Shown: one piece after another, positions 6,789 through 13,437 of the stretch
How positions within the stretch are numbered: the first letter of the stretch is position 1
Layout: every line of letters begins with the position of its first letter
Notes under the pieces: generated by a model
Database searches by the model: none
Told to the model about the DNA's origin: nothing
Seen by the model: the letters and a program-made list of their open reading frames with translations, nothing else
From: Actinomycetes bacterium
GTDB lineage: Bacteria; Actinomycetota; Actinomycetes; Streptosporangiales; Streptosporangiaceae
Direction of reading: 5' to 3'
Length of the DNA: 15,369 nt
NCBI GenBank assembly: GCA_025964635.1
Contig: JAOPYP010000559.1
Span: forward strand, 1-15,369
Program-made: the position numbers and the translations under genes

Positions 6789-7010
6789 TTACTTGTACCG
6801 GTAGACAATCCGGCCACGGCTCAGGTCGTACGGGCTCAGCTCAACGACTACCCGGTCATCGGGCAGGATGCGGATGTAGTGCATCCGCATCTTCCCGCTG
6901 ATGTGGGCGAGGACCTTGTGCCCATTGTCTAGCTCCACCCGGAAGAAGGCATTGGGAAGTGACTCGACGATCCTGCCCTCGATCTCGATGGCGCCGTCCT
7001 TTTTGGGCAT
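6789..7010 (-). CDS. infA: translation initiation factor IF-1
   Basis: IF-1 binds the 30S A site and helps IF-2 and IF-3 select the initiator tRNA. The 73-residue OB-fold protein matches the actinobacterial form: MPKKDGAIEIEGRIVESLPN at the start, NGHKVLAHISGKMRMHYIRI in the middle and DLSRGRIVYRYK at the end. The start ATG is set by homology and by an in-frame TGA five codons upstream; the GGAGG there is only two bases from the ATG, closer than usual. A promoter-like sequence lies about 180 bp upstream, so infA probably heads the alpha operon transcript. Confidence 0.98.
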   Translation of the reverse strand: MPKKDGAIEIEGRIVESLPNAFFRVELDNGHKVLAHISGKMRMHYIRILPDDRVVVELSPYDLSRGRIVYRYK

Positions 7011-7190
7011 GTCCTCCGCGCTTCACTGTCGGGCCCGCTCGCCACCGGCGACGGTGTGCAGGCGGGTGTTGTCTACGTTTGTGTCGTGGTGCATCCCGGG
7101 ACTGTGCCGAACCAGGAATGCGTGATCTAGTTCCCGTACCCGCGAGGCAACCGGCAAAAGCCAGCACAGGCAACTCACGAGCCGGAGCAG

Positions 7191-7220
7191 AGTCTACGCG
7201 ACCCCGCCATACATTGCGAA
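7191..7220 (-). promoter_or_regulatory. probable promoter of the infA-alpha operon
   Basis: Read on the minus strand, TTCGCA (7220-7215) and TAGACT (7196-7191) are 18 bp apart. The -10 fits the primary sigma factor of actinobacteria well and the -35 matches the consensus at four of six positions. It would give an infA leader of about 170-175 nt. The region lies between the DUF1707-type gene and infA, where the start of a transcript is expected. Confidence 0.55.
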
Positions 7221-7297
7221 CCAGAAGCAGGGCAGAGAAATTCCCGGCTCCGCCGGCCCTTGCCCGGCCCCGCTACTGTGGAGCCTACTCCATGCAG

Positions 7298-7564
7298 CTA
7301 TCCCCCTGGGCGCTGCCAGGGAAGCGGCGCGTCGCCGCTCCGGCCGCGGCGCAGCTTGGCCTCAGGCAGCTCGTACAGGTCGATTCCGGGCAGATCCGCC
7401 ATGAGCTCGTCCAGTTGGCCGAGCGTCTTCGCCGCGTACGCCAGGTCCAGCCGCTCATGGAACTCCTCGGCCGTGAGCCGCCCCGCCGCGAGGTGCTCGC
7501 GCAGCAGGGCCGCGGTGCGGTCGCGGTCCGCGTCAGACGCGCGGATCTTCGGATCGCTTGGCAT
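7298..7564 (-). CDS. small DUF1707 (SHOCT-like) domain protein
   Basis: The 88-residue protein opens MPSDPKIRASDADRDRTAAL, followed by LREHLAAGRLTAEEFHERLDLAYAAKTLGQLDELMADLP. This is the compact helical DUF1707 pattern found in actinobacteria, usually at the N-terminus of membrane proteins, with the RASDADRD and GRLTxEEFxERL motifs. Here it stands alone: the remaining ~25 residues are polar and Pro/Gly-rich with no membrane helix. The biochemical function of the domain is not established. I chose the ATG at 7564 because GGGAGG lies six bases before it; an in-frame TTG two codons earlier is less likely. It sits between adk and infA, where map is usual, and is flanked by hairpin repeats. Confidence 0.85.
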   Translation of the reverse strand: MPSDPKIRASDADRDRTAALLREHLAAGRLTAEEFHERLDLAYAAKTLGQLDELMADLPGIDLYELPEAKLRRGRSGDAPLPWQRPGG

Positions 7565-7601
7565 CCGCAACCTCCCGGGGTCTCTGTGTCCACCGTACCC
7601 A

Positions 7602-7616
7602 GGAGACTCAGTCTCC
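7602..7616. promoter_or_regulatory. 15-bp palindrome upstream of the DUF1707-type gene
   Basis: GGAGACTCAGTCTCC is a perfect inverted repeat around one central base, 38-52 bp upstream of the chosen start. It overlaps the first unit of the 35-bp array, so it may simply result from how the array ends. An operator is possible but unproven. Confidence 0.35.
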
Positions 7617-7712
7617 GCCGGCCCCGCTACGGCGGGACCGGGTCAGTCTCCGCCGGCCCCGCTACGGCGGGACCGGGTCAGTCTCCGCCGGCCACGCTAC
7701 GGCGGGGCCTCA
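7611..7712 (-). repeat. three tandem 35-bp hairpin repeats downstream of adk
   Basis: Units run 7611-7645 and 7646-7680 (identical) and 7681-7712 (diverged and shortened). In the transcript each forms a stem such as GGTCCCGC-CGUA-GCGGGGCC, 8 bp with one G-U pair; the unit nearest adk has one mismatch. That unit contains the adk stop codon, so the array starts exactly at the end of the gene. No protein-coding role is apparent. It could be a terminator cluster or an RNA 3'-end protector. Confidence 0.85.
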
Positions 7713-8363
7713 GCGGATGAACCGCCGCAGAGCGCTGAGGGCCCGCTCGGTGATCTCATCCACCGGGCCGGTGGCGTCGATGCCGAGCAGAATGCCCTCG
7801 TCCGCGTAGAACGCGACCAGCGGGGCGGTCTGCTCCTGGTAGACCTCGAGCCGGTGCCGGATCGTCTCTTCGCGATCGTCGTCGCGCTGGAACAGCTCTC
7901 CACCGCAGTCATCGCACTTATCCCGGCGCGCGGGCGGATCGAACAGCACGTGCCAGACCCGCCCGCAGCGACGGCAGGTCCGGCGCCCGGACAGCCGCCG
8001 GACCACCTCGTCGTCGTCGACCACGAGTTCCAGGACCACATCCAGCCGGGTGTCCCAGGAGGCGAGCATCTTCTTGAGCGTCTCGGCCTGCGGGACGGTC
8101 CGCGGGAACCCGTCCAGCAGGAATCCCGACTGCGTATCGTCCTCCTGCAGCCGGTCCGTGACCATGGCGATGGTTACCTCGTCGGGAACCAGGTCGCCGC
8201 GCTCCATGAACGCCTGAGCGCGGCGGCCGAGCGCTGTTCCCTGACTCACGTTGGTCCTGAAGATGTCACCTGTCGAGATCTTCGGGATGGACAGGTGCGA
8301 CGCTATGAACTGGGCCTGTGTCCCCTTGCCCGCACCGGGGGGCCCGACGAGGACGACGCGCAC
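7710..8363 (-). CDS. adk: adenylate kinase, long zinc-LID form
   Basis: Adenylate kinase interconverts ATP and AMP with two ADP in the cytoplasm. The P-loop GPPGAGKGT lies at residues 7-15, the AMP-binding segment STGDIFR follows near 30-36, and GFPRT is at 85-89. The LID carries four cysteines, C130, C133, C150 and C153, the zinc-binding LID, unlike the short cysteine-free form of mycobacteria. Length is 217 residues. The start is GTG and overlaps the secY TAG by one base (TAGTG), so translation is probably coupled to secY. The stop lies in the first unit of the 35-bp hairpin array. The expected neighbour map is absent. Confidence 0.98.
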   Translation of the reverse strand: MRVVLVGPPGAGKGTQAQFIASHLSIPKISTGDIFRTNVSQGTALGRRAQAFMERGDLVPDEVTIAMVTDRLQEDDTQSGFLLDGFPRTVPQAETLKKMLASWDTRLDVVLELVVDDDEVVRRLSGRRTCRRCGRVWHVLFDPPARRDKCDDCGGELFQRDDDREETIRHRLEVYQEQTAPLVAFYADEGILLGIDATGPVDEITERALSALRRFIR

Positions 8364-9685
8364 TATCGCAGGAAGCCCTCATAGTTGCGCTGCTGCAACT
8401 GGCTCTCGATCTGCTTCACCGTGTCCAGTCCTACCCCCACCGCGATCAGGATGCTGGTCCCGCCGAACGGGAACTGGCTCCCTACCCCGAGCAGCGCGAA
8501 CGCGACCATCGGGACGAGGGCGATGAGGCCCAGGTACAGGGCCCCTGGGGCGGTGAGCCGGCTGAGCACGTAGTTCAGGTACTGGGCGGTCGGCCGCCCG
8601 GGGCGGATGCCGGGGATGAACCCGCCGTACTTCTTCATGTTGTCCGCCACCTCGGTCGGGTTGAACGTGATGGACACGTAGAAGTACGTAAAGAAAACGA
8701 TCAGGACGAAGAACAGTCCGATGTACAGCGAGGAGCCGCCCCCGCTAGCCCCGGTGCCCAGGTTGTTCTCCACGAACGTGACCCAGCTCGCCGGGTGGGT
8801 CTTGCTGCCGAAGAGCGTGGCGGCCAGCTGCGGGATGTAGAGCAGCGACGAGGCGAAGATGACCGGGATGACACCGGCCTGGTTGACCTTCAGCGGGATG
8901 TAGGTAGAGGTCCCGCCGTACATCTTGCGGCCCACCATCCGCTTGGCGTATTGCACCGGGATGCGGCGCTGGGCCTGTTCCATGAAGACCACGAAGGCCA
9001 CGATGCCGACCCCGACCAGCAGCACGATGGCCAGCACGAACACGCCCTTGACGTGGTAGACGTCCACCATGTAGCCGGCCATCTGGGAGATGACGGTGGT
9101 GAAGATGAGCACGGACATGCCGTTGCCCACGCCCCGGTCGGTGATCAGCTCGCCCAGCCACATGATGACCCCGGTGCCGGCGGTCATGCAGAGGACCATG
9201 GTGGTGACGGTGAACACCGACGAGTTCGGGATCAGCGCCTTGGTGCAGTTCGGGAACAGGTTGCCGGACCGGGCGAACGCGACGATCCCGGTGGACTGGA
9301 GGATGGCCAGACCGATGGTGAGGTACCGGGTGTACTGGGTAATCTTGGCCTGGCCGGCCTGGCCCTCCTGGCGGAGGGTCTCCAGCCGCGGGATCACGAC
9401 CGCGAGCAGCTGGAGGATGATGCTCGCGGTGATATACGGCATGATGCCGAGGGCGAACACCGATAGCCTGAGCAGTGCGCCCCCGCTGAACAGGTTCACG
9501 AGCTGGTAGACACCGGCCGCGCTGCTCGAGCTCTCCAGGCCGGTGCAGAACGTGACGGCCTTCTCGGAGATGCCCGGGGTGGGAATGGCCGCGCCGAACC
9601 GGAAGAGAGCCAGGATCCCCAGCGTGAACAGCAGCTTCTTGCGCAGGTCAGGCGTCCGGAAGGCCCGGAGGAACGCGGTCAGCAT
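8363..9685 (-). CDS. secY: preprotein translocase subunit SecY
   Basis: SecY is the pore of the Sec translocon in the cytoplasmic membrane. The 440 residues contain about ten hydrophobic helices. Family blocks include FRFGAAIPTPGI near the start, the plug-proximal LFSGGALLRLSVFALGIMPYI, ITDRGVGNGMS, the cytoplasmic RRIPVQYAKR, and FNPTEVADNMKKYGGFIPGIRPG with its Arg/Lys-rich loops contacting SecA or the ribosome. The ATG is preceded by GAGGA at six bases. It follows rplO after 211 bp, the largest gap in the spc operon, which holds a hairpin and a promoter-like site, so secY-adk may have extra transcription of its own. Confidence 0.99.
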   Translation of the reverse strand: MLTAFLRAFRTPDLRKKLLFTLGILALFRFGAAIPTPGISEKAVTFCTGLESSSSAAGVYQLVNLFSGGALLRLSVFALGIMPYITASIILQLLAVVIPRLETLRQEGQAGQAKITQYTRYLTIGLAILQSTGIVAFARSGNLFPNCTKALIPNSSVFTVTTMVLCMTAGTGVIMWLGELITDRGVGNGMSVLIFTTVISQMAGYMVDVYHVKGVFVLAIVLLVGVGIVAFVVFMEQAQRRIPVQYAKRMVGRKMYGGTSTYIPLKVNQAGVIPVIFASSLLYIPQLAATLFGSKTHPASWVTFVENNLGTGASGGGSSLYIGLFFVLIVFFTYFYVSITFNPTEVADNMKKYGGFIPGIRPGRPTAQYLNYVLSRLTAPGALYLGLIALVPMVAFALLGVGSQFPFGGTSILIAVGVGLDTVKQIESQLQQRNYEGFLR

Positions 9686-9763
9686 GCGCCGTCCTCAACT
9701 AGATGGGTCAACGGGGTGGTGCCGCGCCTTCCCGAGGGGTGGCGGCGACGGCCGGTGCGCCGC

Positions 9764-9769
9764 AGTGTA
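9764..9769 (-). promoter_or_regulatory. possible promoter for secY-adk
   Basis: On the minus strand TACACT is a good -10 hexamer, placed so that the secY leader would be about 70 nt. No convincing -35 is found at 16-18 bp spacing, which weakens the call. Its support is the position, alone in the only gap of more than 200 bp in the spc operon. Confidence 0.35.
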
Positions 9770-9861
9770 ACGCGTCCACAGCACTGAAACAGCCCCCCGC
9801 GCGAGCAGGCGATGACTGTGCGCTGCTGGCCGGTGGACAACGCGACACGAGGGCGGCCCGG

Positions 9862-9878
9862 GGCGGGCCCGGCCCGCC
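9862..9878 (-). terminator. GC-rich hairpin after rplO, terminator-like without U-tract
   Basis: GGCGGG and CCCGCC close a 5-nt CCCGG loop, 18 nt after the rplO stop in the transcript. Surrounding bases add further partial pairing (GGCGG with CCGCC). No U-run follows, so it may cause partial termination or RNA processing between rplO and secY. Confidence 0.45.
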
Positions 9879-9896
9879 GCCTGGTCGGCACGCGCA

Positions 9897-10337
9897 TCAC
9901 AGCTCAGTGACGGTTCCCCCGGCTGCAGTGATCTTCTCCCGGGCGGAGGCCGAGAACCGGTGGGCGGTCACTCTCAGCGCCACCCCGGCGTCCCCCTCGC
10001 CGAGCACCTTGACCAGCTCACCCGCGCGCACGGCGCCCTTGGCGACCAGGTCTTCCGGGCTCACGTCGCCACCCTGCGGGTACAGCTCGGCCAGCCGGCC
10101 GATGTTGACCACCTGGTAGGTGGTCTTGAACTGCAGGTTGGAGAAACCCCTCAGCTTCGGCACCCGGCGCTGGAGCGGCATCTGGCCGCCCTCGAAACCG
10201 GGGTGCACCTTGTTGCGGGCCTTGGTCCCCTTGGTCCCGCGGCCCGCGGTCTTGCCCTTGGACGCCTCACCGCGGCCGACCCGGGTGCGCTCAGTGCGCG
10301 AGCCCGGGGCCGGGCGGAGGTGGTGGATCCTCAGCAT
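9897..10337 (-). CDS. rplO: 50S ribosomal protein L15
   Basis: L15 is a late-assembling large-subunit protein. The basic, glycine-rich N-terminal extension shows the family signature: HHLRPAPGSRTERTRVGRGE at about 5-24, then SKGKTAGRGTKGTKAR. The globular part begins near GFEGGQMPLQRRVPKLRGF and ends with SASAREKITAAGGTVTEL. The 146-residue length is normal. The ATG is one base beyond the rpmD stop (TGACATG) with GGAGG upstream, which suggests translational coupling. A terminator-like hairpin follows the stop. Confidence 0.98.
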   Translation of the reverse strand: MLRIHHLRPAPGSRTERTRVGRGEASKGKTAGRGTKGTKARNKVHPGFEGGQMPLQRRVPKLRGFSNLQFKTTYQVVNIGRLAELYPQGGDVSPEDLVAKGAVRAGELVKVLGEGDAGVALRVTAHRFSASAREKITAAGGTVTEL

Positions 10338-10338
10338 G

Positions 10339-10521
10339 TCAGTCGACCTCCTCGACGGTGACGAGGTGCCGCACCGCGTAGATCATGCCGCGGAACTCGG
10401 GCCGGTCGTCCTTGACGATCACGTGCCCGATCCGCTTCAGCCCCAGCGAGCGTAGGGAGGCCCGCTGCTCCTTGGTCCCCCCGATCGGCGACCGGGTCTG
10501 GGTTACCTTCAGCTGTGCCAT
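10339..10521 (-). CDS. rpmD: 50S ribosomal protein L30
   Basis: L30 is a small large-subunit protein. The 60 residues begin MAQLKVTQTRSPIGG and include the diagnostic LRSLGLKRIGH and the C-terminal RGMIYAVRHLVTVEEVD. Two adjacent ATG codons occur; I chose the second (10521) because homologues begin Met-Ala-x-Leu-Lys and the GGAG lies seven bases before it. The first (10524) would add one methionine. It lies 13 bp downstream of rpsE and is coupled to rplO. Confidence 0.96.
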   Translation of the reverse strand: MAQLKVTQTRSPIGGTKEQRASLRSLGLKRIGHVIVKDDRPEFRGMIYAVRHLVTVEEVD

Positions 10522-10534
10522 CATCCTGCTCCGC

Positions 10535-11158
10535 TCAGCTGTTCCCGGACGCGGCGCCGAGCGCAGCCGCTGCTGCGCGCGCGCGCAGCATGGCCGCCGG
10601 GGCCACGTCCTCGATCGGAAGCCCGCGCCGCGCGGCGATTTCCTCGGGGCGCTTCAGGCTCTTCAGCGCGGCCACCGTCGCGTGCACGACGTTGATCGGG
10701 TTCGAGGAGCCGAGGGACCGGGACAGCACGTCGTGGATGCCGGCGCACTCGAGCACGGCGCGCACCGGGCCGCCGGCGATGACGCCGGTACCGGGGCTGG
10801 CCGGCTTCAGCAGCACCACGCCTGCGGACTCCTCACCCTGCACGGTGTGCGGGATGGTGCCCGCGATGCGCGGGACCCGGAAGAACGACTTCTTGGCCGC
10901 CTCGACGCCCTTGGCGATGGCCGCGGGCACCTCCTTGGCCTTGCCGTAGCCCACGCCGACCATGCCATTGCCGTCACCGACGATGACCAGGGCCGTGAAG
11001 CTGAACCGCCGGCCGCCCTGGACGACCTTGGCGACCCGGTTGATGGTAACGACCCGCTCCAGGTAAGCGGTGCCCTTATCGGCGCCGCCGCCGCGGCGGT
11101 CGTCACGGCGGTCACGCCGTTCACCGCCGCCGCCGCCACGCCGCGGAGCTCCTGCCAT
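10535..11158 (-). CDS. rpsE: 30S ribosomal protein S5
   Basis: S5 lies at the mRNA entry channel of the 30S subunit and affects decoding accuracy. The double-stranded-RNA-binding-like N-terminal domain begins near residue 32 (YLERVVTINRVAKVVQGGRRFSF), followed by VGDGNGMVGVGYGKAKEVP and the C-terminal domain with GPVRAVLECAGIHDVLSRSLGSSN. The first ~28 residues are a low-complexity Gly/Arg/Asp stretch (RRGGGGGERRDRRDDRRGGG), a common but variable actinobacterial extension. Length is 207 residues. The ATG has AAGGA upstream. It follows rplR after 49 bp. Confidence 0.98.
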   Translation of the reverse strand: MAGAPRRGGGGGERRDRRDDRRGGGADKGTAYLERVVTINRVAKVVQGGRRFSFTALVIVGDGNGMVGVGYGKAKEVPAAIAKGVEAAKKSFFRVPRIAGTIPHTVQGEESAGVVLLKPASPGTGVIAGGPVRAVLECAGIHDVLSRSLGSSNPINVVHATVAALKSLKRPEEIAARRGLPIEDVAPAAMLRARAAAAALGAASGNS

Positions 11159-11207
11159 CAGATGTTCCTTCTCTCGTCTATCTCAACGCTCGCAGCGCGC
11201 ACACCGC

Positions 11208-11582
11208 TCACAGGTCAAGCCCACCTTCGCGTACCGCGTCGGCGAGGGCGGCGATCCGGCCGTGATAGGCCCAGCCGCTCCGGTCGAAAACGGCGGCGGA
11301 GACCCCGGCGGACCGCGCCCGCTCGGCGAGAAGCGTGCCGACCTGACGGGCCTTGGCCGTCTTGTCCCCGCTGGTCCCCCGGAGCGCTTCTTCCAGGGTA
11401 GATGCGGACGCGACCGTCCGGCCCACGGTGTCGTCGATCAGCTGGACAGAGGTGTGCCGGGCGGACCGGGTGACGATCAGCCTGGGCCGCTCCGCACTGC
11501 CCATGACCTTCCTGCGGACCCGCGTGTGCCGCCGCGTCCGCGCGGCGGTGCGTCCCGGGGCCCGGGTCTTCGTGACAGCCAT
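11208..11582 (-). CDS. rplR: 50S ribosomal protein L18
   Basis: L18 binds 5S rRNA together with L5 and helps place it on the central protuberance. The basic N-terminal arm (TAARTRRHTRVRRKVMGSAERPRL) is followed by VTRSARHTSVQLIDD and the conserved C-terminal VFDRSGWAYHGRIAALADAVREGGLDL. The 124-residue length fits. The start ATG is three bases after the rplF stop, so the two are probably coupled. It lies in the standard L6-L18-S5 order. Confidence 0.98.
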   Translation of the reverse strand: MAVTKTRAPGRTAARTRRHTRVRRKVMGSAERPRLIVTRSARHTSVQLIDDTVGRTVASASTLEEALRGTSGDKTAKARQVGTLLAERARSAGVSAAVFDRSGWAYHGRIAALADAVREGGLDL

Positions 11583-11585
11583 TGC

Positions 11586-12122
11586 TTACTTACCAGCCTT
11601 CCCGACCTTGCGGCGGACCTGCTCACCCTGATACCGGATGCCCTTGCCCTTGTACGGGTCGGGCTTGCGCAGCTTCCGTATGTTGGCCGAGACCTCGCCC
11701 ACCAGCTGCTTATCAATTCCCTCAACGACAAGCCGCGTGGGTGTCTCGACGCGGAACGTGATTCCGTCCGGCGGCGTAACGTTCACGGGGTGGCTGAAGC
11801 CGAGCGCGAACTCGAGGTTCGAGCCGCGGGCCTGCACCCGGTAGCCAACGCCGACGATCTCGAGGGTCTTGCTGTAACCCTCGGTCACCCCGGTCACCAT
11901 GTTGGCCACCAGCGTGCGGGACAGCCCGTGCAGCGCGCGCACCTTGCCCTCGTCGTTCGGGCGGGTGACCTTGAGGGTCCCGTCCTCCCGCGAGATCTCG
12001 ATGGGCGGGGCGAGCTCCAGCGCCAGGCTGCCCTTCGGGCCCTTGACGCTGACCTCACGGCCGTTGATCGTGACATCGACGCCCCCGGGGATCTCCACGG
12101 GGAGCCGTCCGATTCGTGACAT
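11586..12122 (-). CDS. rplF: 50S ribosomal protein L6
   Basis: L6 lies near the factor-binding site of the large subunit and has two similar domains. The protein opens MSRIGRLPVEIPGGVDVTI, contains VKGPKGSL at about 29-36, HGLSRTLVANMVTGVTEGY mid-protein, and the signature region near residue 150 with RKPDPYKGKGIRYQGEQVRRK, ending VGKAGK. The 178-residue length is normal. GGGAG precedes the ATG. It is 10 bp downstream of rpsH and three bases before rplR. Confidence 0.99.
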   Translation of the reverse strand: MSRIGRLPVEIPGGVDVTINGREVSVKGPKGSLALELAPPIEISREDGTLKVTRPNDEGKVRALHGLSRTLVANMVTGVTEGYSKTLEIVGVGYRVQARGSNLEFALGFSHPVNVTPPDGITFRVETPTRLVVEGIDKQLVGEVSANIRKLRKPDPYKGKGIRYQGEQVRRKVGKAGK

Positions 12123-12132
12123 CGCGGTCTCC

Positions 12133-12531
12133 CTACCAGACGTAGGCGAGGACTTCCCCGCCTACCCCGCGCTTGTTCGCCTGCTTGTCGGTCATCAGGC
12201 CGTTCGAAGTCGAGATGATCGCGACACCGAGGCCGCCGAGCACCCGGGGCAGGTTGTCCTTCTTGGCGTACACCCGAAGGCCGGGCTTGGAGACCCGCTT
12301 GATGCCCGCGATGGAACGCTCCCGGGTCGGGCCATACTTCAGGTCCACCACGAGGCTCTTGCCTACCTCGGCGTCTTCCACTTTGTAGCCCGCGATGTAT
12401 CCCTCCTGCTGGAGGATCTGCGCGATCCGGACCTTGATCGTGGAACTGGGCATGCCCACGGTGTCGTGGTACGCCGAATTGGCGTTGCGCAGACGGGTCA
12501 GCATGTCTGCGATCGGGTCGGTCATTGACAT
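12133..12531 (-). CDS. rpsH: 30S ribosomal protein S8
   Basis: S8 binds the central domain of 16S rRNA and, in E. coli, represses the spc operon by binding its mRNA at rplE. The sequence begins MSMTDPIADMLTRLRNANSA, the family hallmark, and ends with the conserved region STSNGLMTDKQANKRGVGGEVLAYVW. Length is 132 residues. A second start two codons in (MTDP) is possible; AGGAGGG lies about 11 nt before the chosen ATG. The 129 bp before this gene hold two strong hairpins. Whether they serve feedback by S8 cannot be told from sequence. Confidence 0.98.
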   Translation of the reverse strand: MSMTDPIADMLTRLRNANSAYHDTVGMPSSTIKVRIAQILQQEGYIAGYKVEDAEVGKSLVVDLKYGPTRERSIAGIKRVSKPGLRVYAKKDNLPRVLGGLGVAIISTSNGLMTDKQANKRGVGGEVLAYVW

Positions 12532-12585
12532 GGCCTGAGGGCCCTCCTCGCCGTGGTTTCCCGTGGGACCTGCGGCGTGGTCAGT

Positions 12586-12639
12586 GGGCGCGGCTCGCGC
12601 CCAGGTTGGTCAGCGGCCGTGCGCACCGTGCGCGCGGCC
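12586..12639 (-). other. two tandem hairpins between rpsN and rpsH
   Basis: Hairpin one (12615-12639, nearest rpsN) pairs GGCCGTGCGCAC with GTGCGCGCGGCC across one base, 12 pairs with one G-U or G-T wobble. Hairpin two (12585-12603) pairs TGGGCGCG with CGCGCCCA around GCT. Both lie in an otherwise gene-free 129-bp gap. Neither has a U-tract. Attenuation, RNA processing or a protein-binding leader for rpsH are all possible. Confidence 0.6.
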
Positions 12640-12660
12640 TGGTCGGCAGCAGCGGTGCGG

Positions 12661-12846
12661 CTACCAGCTGGACTTCGTGATGCCCGGCAGCTCACCGCGG
12701 TGCGCCATCGAGCGGAAGCAGATCCGGCACAGGCCGAACCTGCGGTACACGGCGCGCGGACGCCCGCAGCGGGTACACCGGGTGTACCCGCGCACCTTGA
12801 ACTTGGGCGTCCTGTTCGCCTTGACGACTAGCGCCTTCTTCGCCAC
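12661..12846 (-). CDS. rpsZ: 30S ribosomal protein S14, zinc-binding short form (S14 type Z)
   Basis: This is the 61-residue zinc form of S14, in the head of the 30S subunit. The zinc site is complete: C24, C27, C40 and C43 in the order CTRC and CRIC. The signature FGLCRICFRSMAHRGELPGITKSSW is intact. It lies in the standard place after rplE. Many actinobacteria also carry a longer zinc-free S14 elsewhere, induced under zinc shortage; none is in the window. The start is GTG with AAGGAG nine bases upstream, three bases after the rplE stop. Confidence 0.97.
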   Translation of the reverse strand: MAKKALVVKANRTPKFKVRGYTRCTRCGRPRAVYRRFGLCRICFRSMAHRGELPGITKSSW

Positions 12847-12849
12847 TCC

Positions 12850-13437
12850 TCAGCTCTCCTTGAACGGGAATCCGAGCCGCCGCAGCAGCGAACGGCCCTC
12901 ATCGTCGGTGGTCGCCGTGGTCACGAGCGTCACGTCCATGCCGCGCTGACGGTCCACCTGGTCGGCGTCGATCTCATGGAACATGAGCTGCTCGTTCAGC
13001 CCGAACGTGTAGTTCCCCCGGCCGTCGAACTGCCGGTCGGACAGGCCGCGGAAGTCACGGATCCGGGGCAGCGCCAGCGACAGCAGGCGGTCGCAGAACT
13101 CCCACATACGGTCGCCGCGCAGCGTCACGTGCGCGCCGATGGGCATGCCCTCGCGCAGCTTGAACTGGGCGATCGACTTGCGGGCCCGGGCGATCGCGGG
13201 CTTCTGCCCGGTGATCACCGCGAGGTCGCGGACTGCGCCGTCGATCAGCTTGGCGTCCCGGGCCGCCTCGCCGACCCCCATGTTGACCACGATCTTGGTC
13301 AGGCTGGGGATCTGCATGACGTTGGCGTACCCGAACTCCTCGCGGAGGGCCGGGGCGATCTCCTGCCGGTAACGCATCTTGAGCCGCGGCGCGGGCGCTG
13401 CCGTCCGGGTCGCGGGCTCTTGCGTGGTGGTAGTCAT
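12850..13437 (-). CDS. rplE: 50S ribosomal protein L5
   Basis: L5 binds 5S rRNA and contacts P-site tRNA in the central protuberance. The conserved part starts near residue 20 (LKMRYRQEIAPALREEFGYANVMQIPSLTKIVVNMGVGEA), followed by GQKPAIARARKSIAQFKLREGMPIG and the C-terminal RGMDVTLVTTATTDDEGRSLLRRLGFPFKES. The first ~18 residues are a Thr/Ala/Pro-rich extension, ordinary in actinobacteria. Length is 195 residues. The ATG shares one base with the rplX stop (TGATG), indicating stop-start coupling, with AAGGA upstream. Confidence 0.98.
   Translation of the reverse strand: MTTTTQEPATRTAAPAPRLKMRYRQEIAPALREEFGYANVMQIPSLTKIVVNMGVGEAARDAKLIDGAVRDLAVITGQKPAIARARKSIAQFKLREGMPIGAHVTLRGDRMWEFCDRLLSLALPRIRDFRGLSDRQFDGRGNYTFGLNEQLMFHEIDADQVDRQRGMDVTLVTTATTDDEGRSLLRRLGFPFKES

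Noticed and set aside
7611..7712. CRISPR array
   Set aside because: The 35-bp units are directly adjacent with no unique spacers, so this is a simple tandem repeat.
6959..8384. overlapping plus-strand frames of 253 and 374 codons
   Set aside because: They run through the 35-bp repeats and antisense to adk and the DUF1707-type gene, with no domain or ribosome binding site.
8318..9466. 382-codon plus-strand frame rich in His, Asp and Gly
   Set aside because: It is antisense to secY and resembles no protein; the apparent His/Asp richness is the complement of hydrophobic secY codons.
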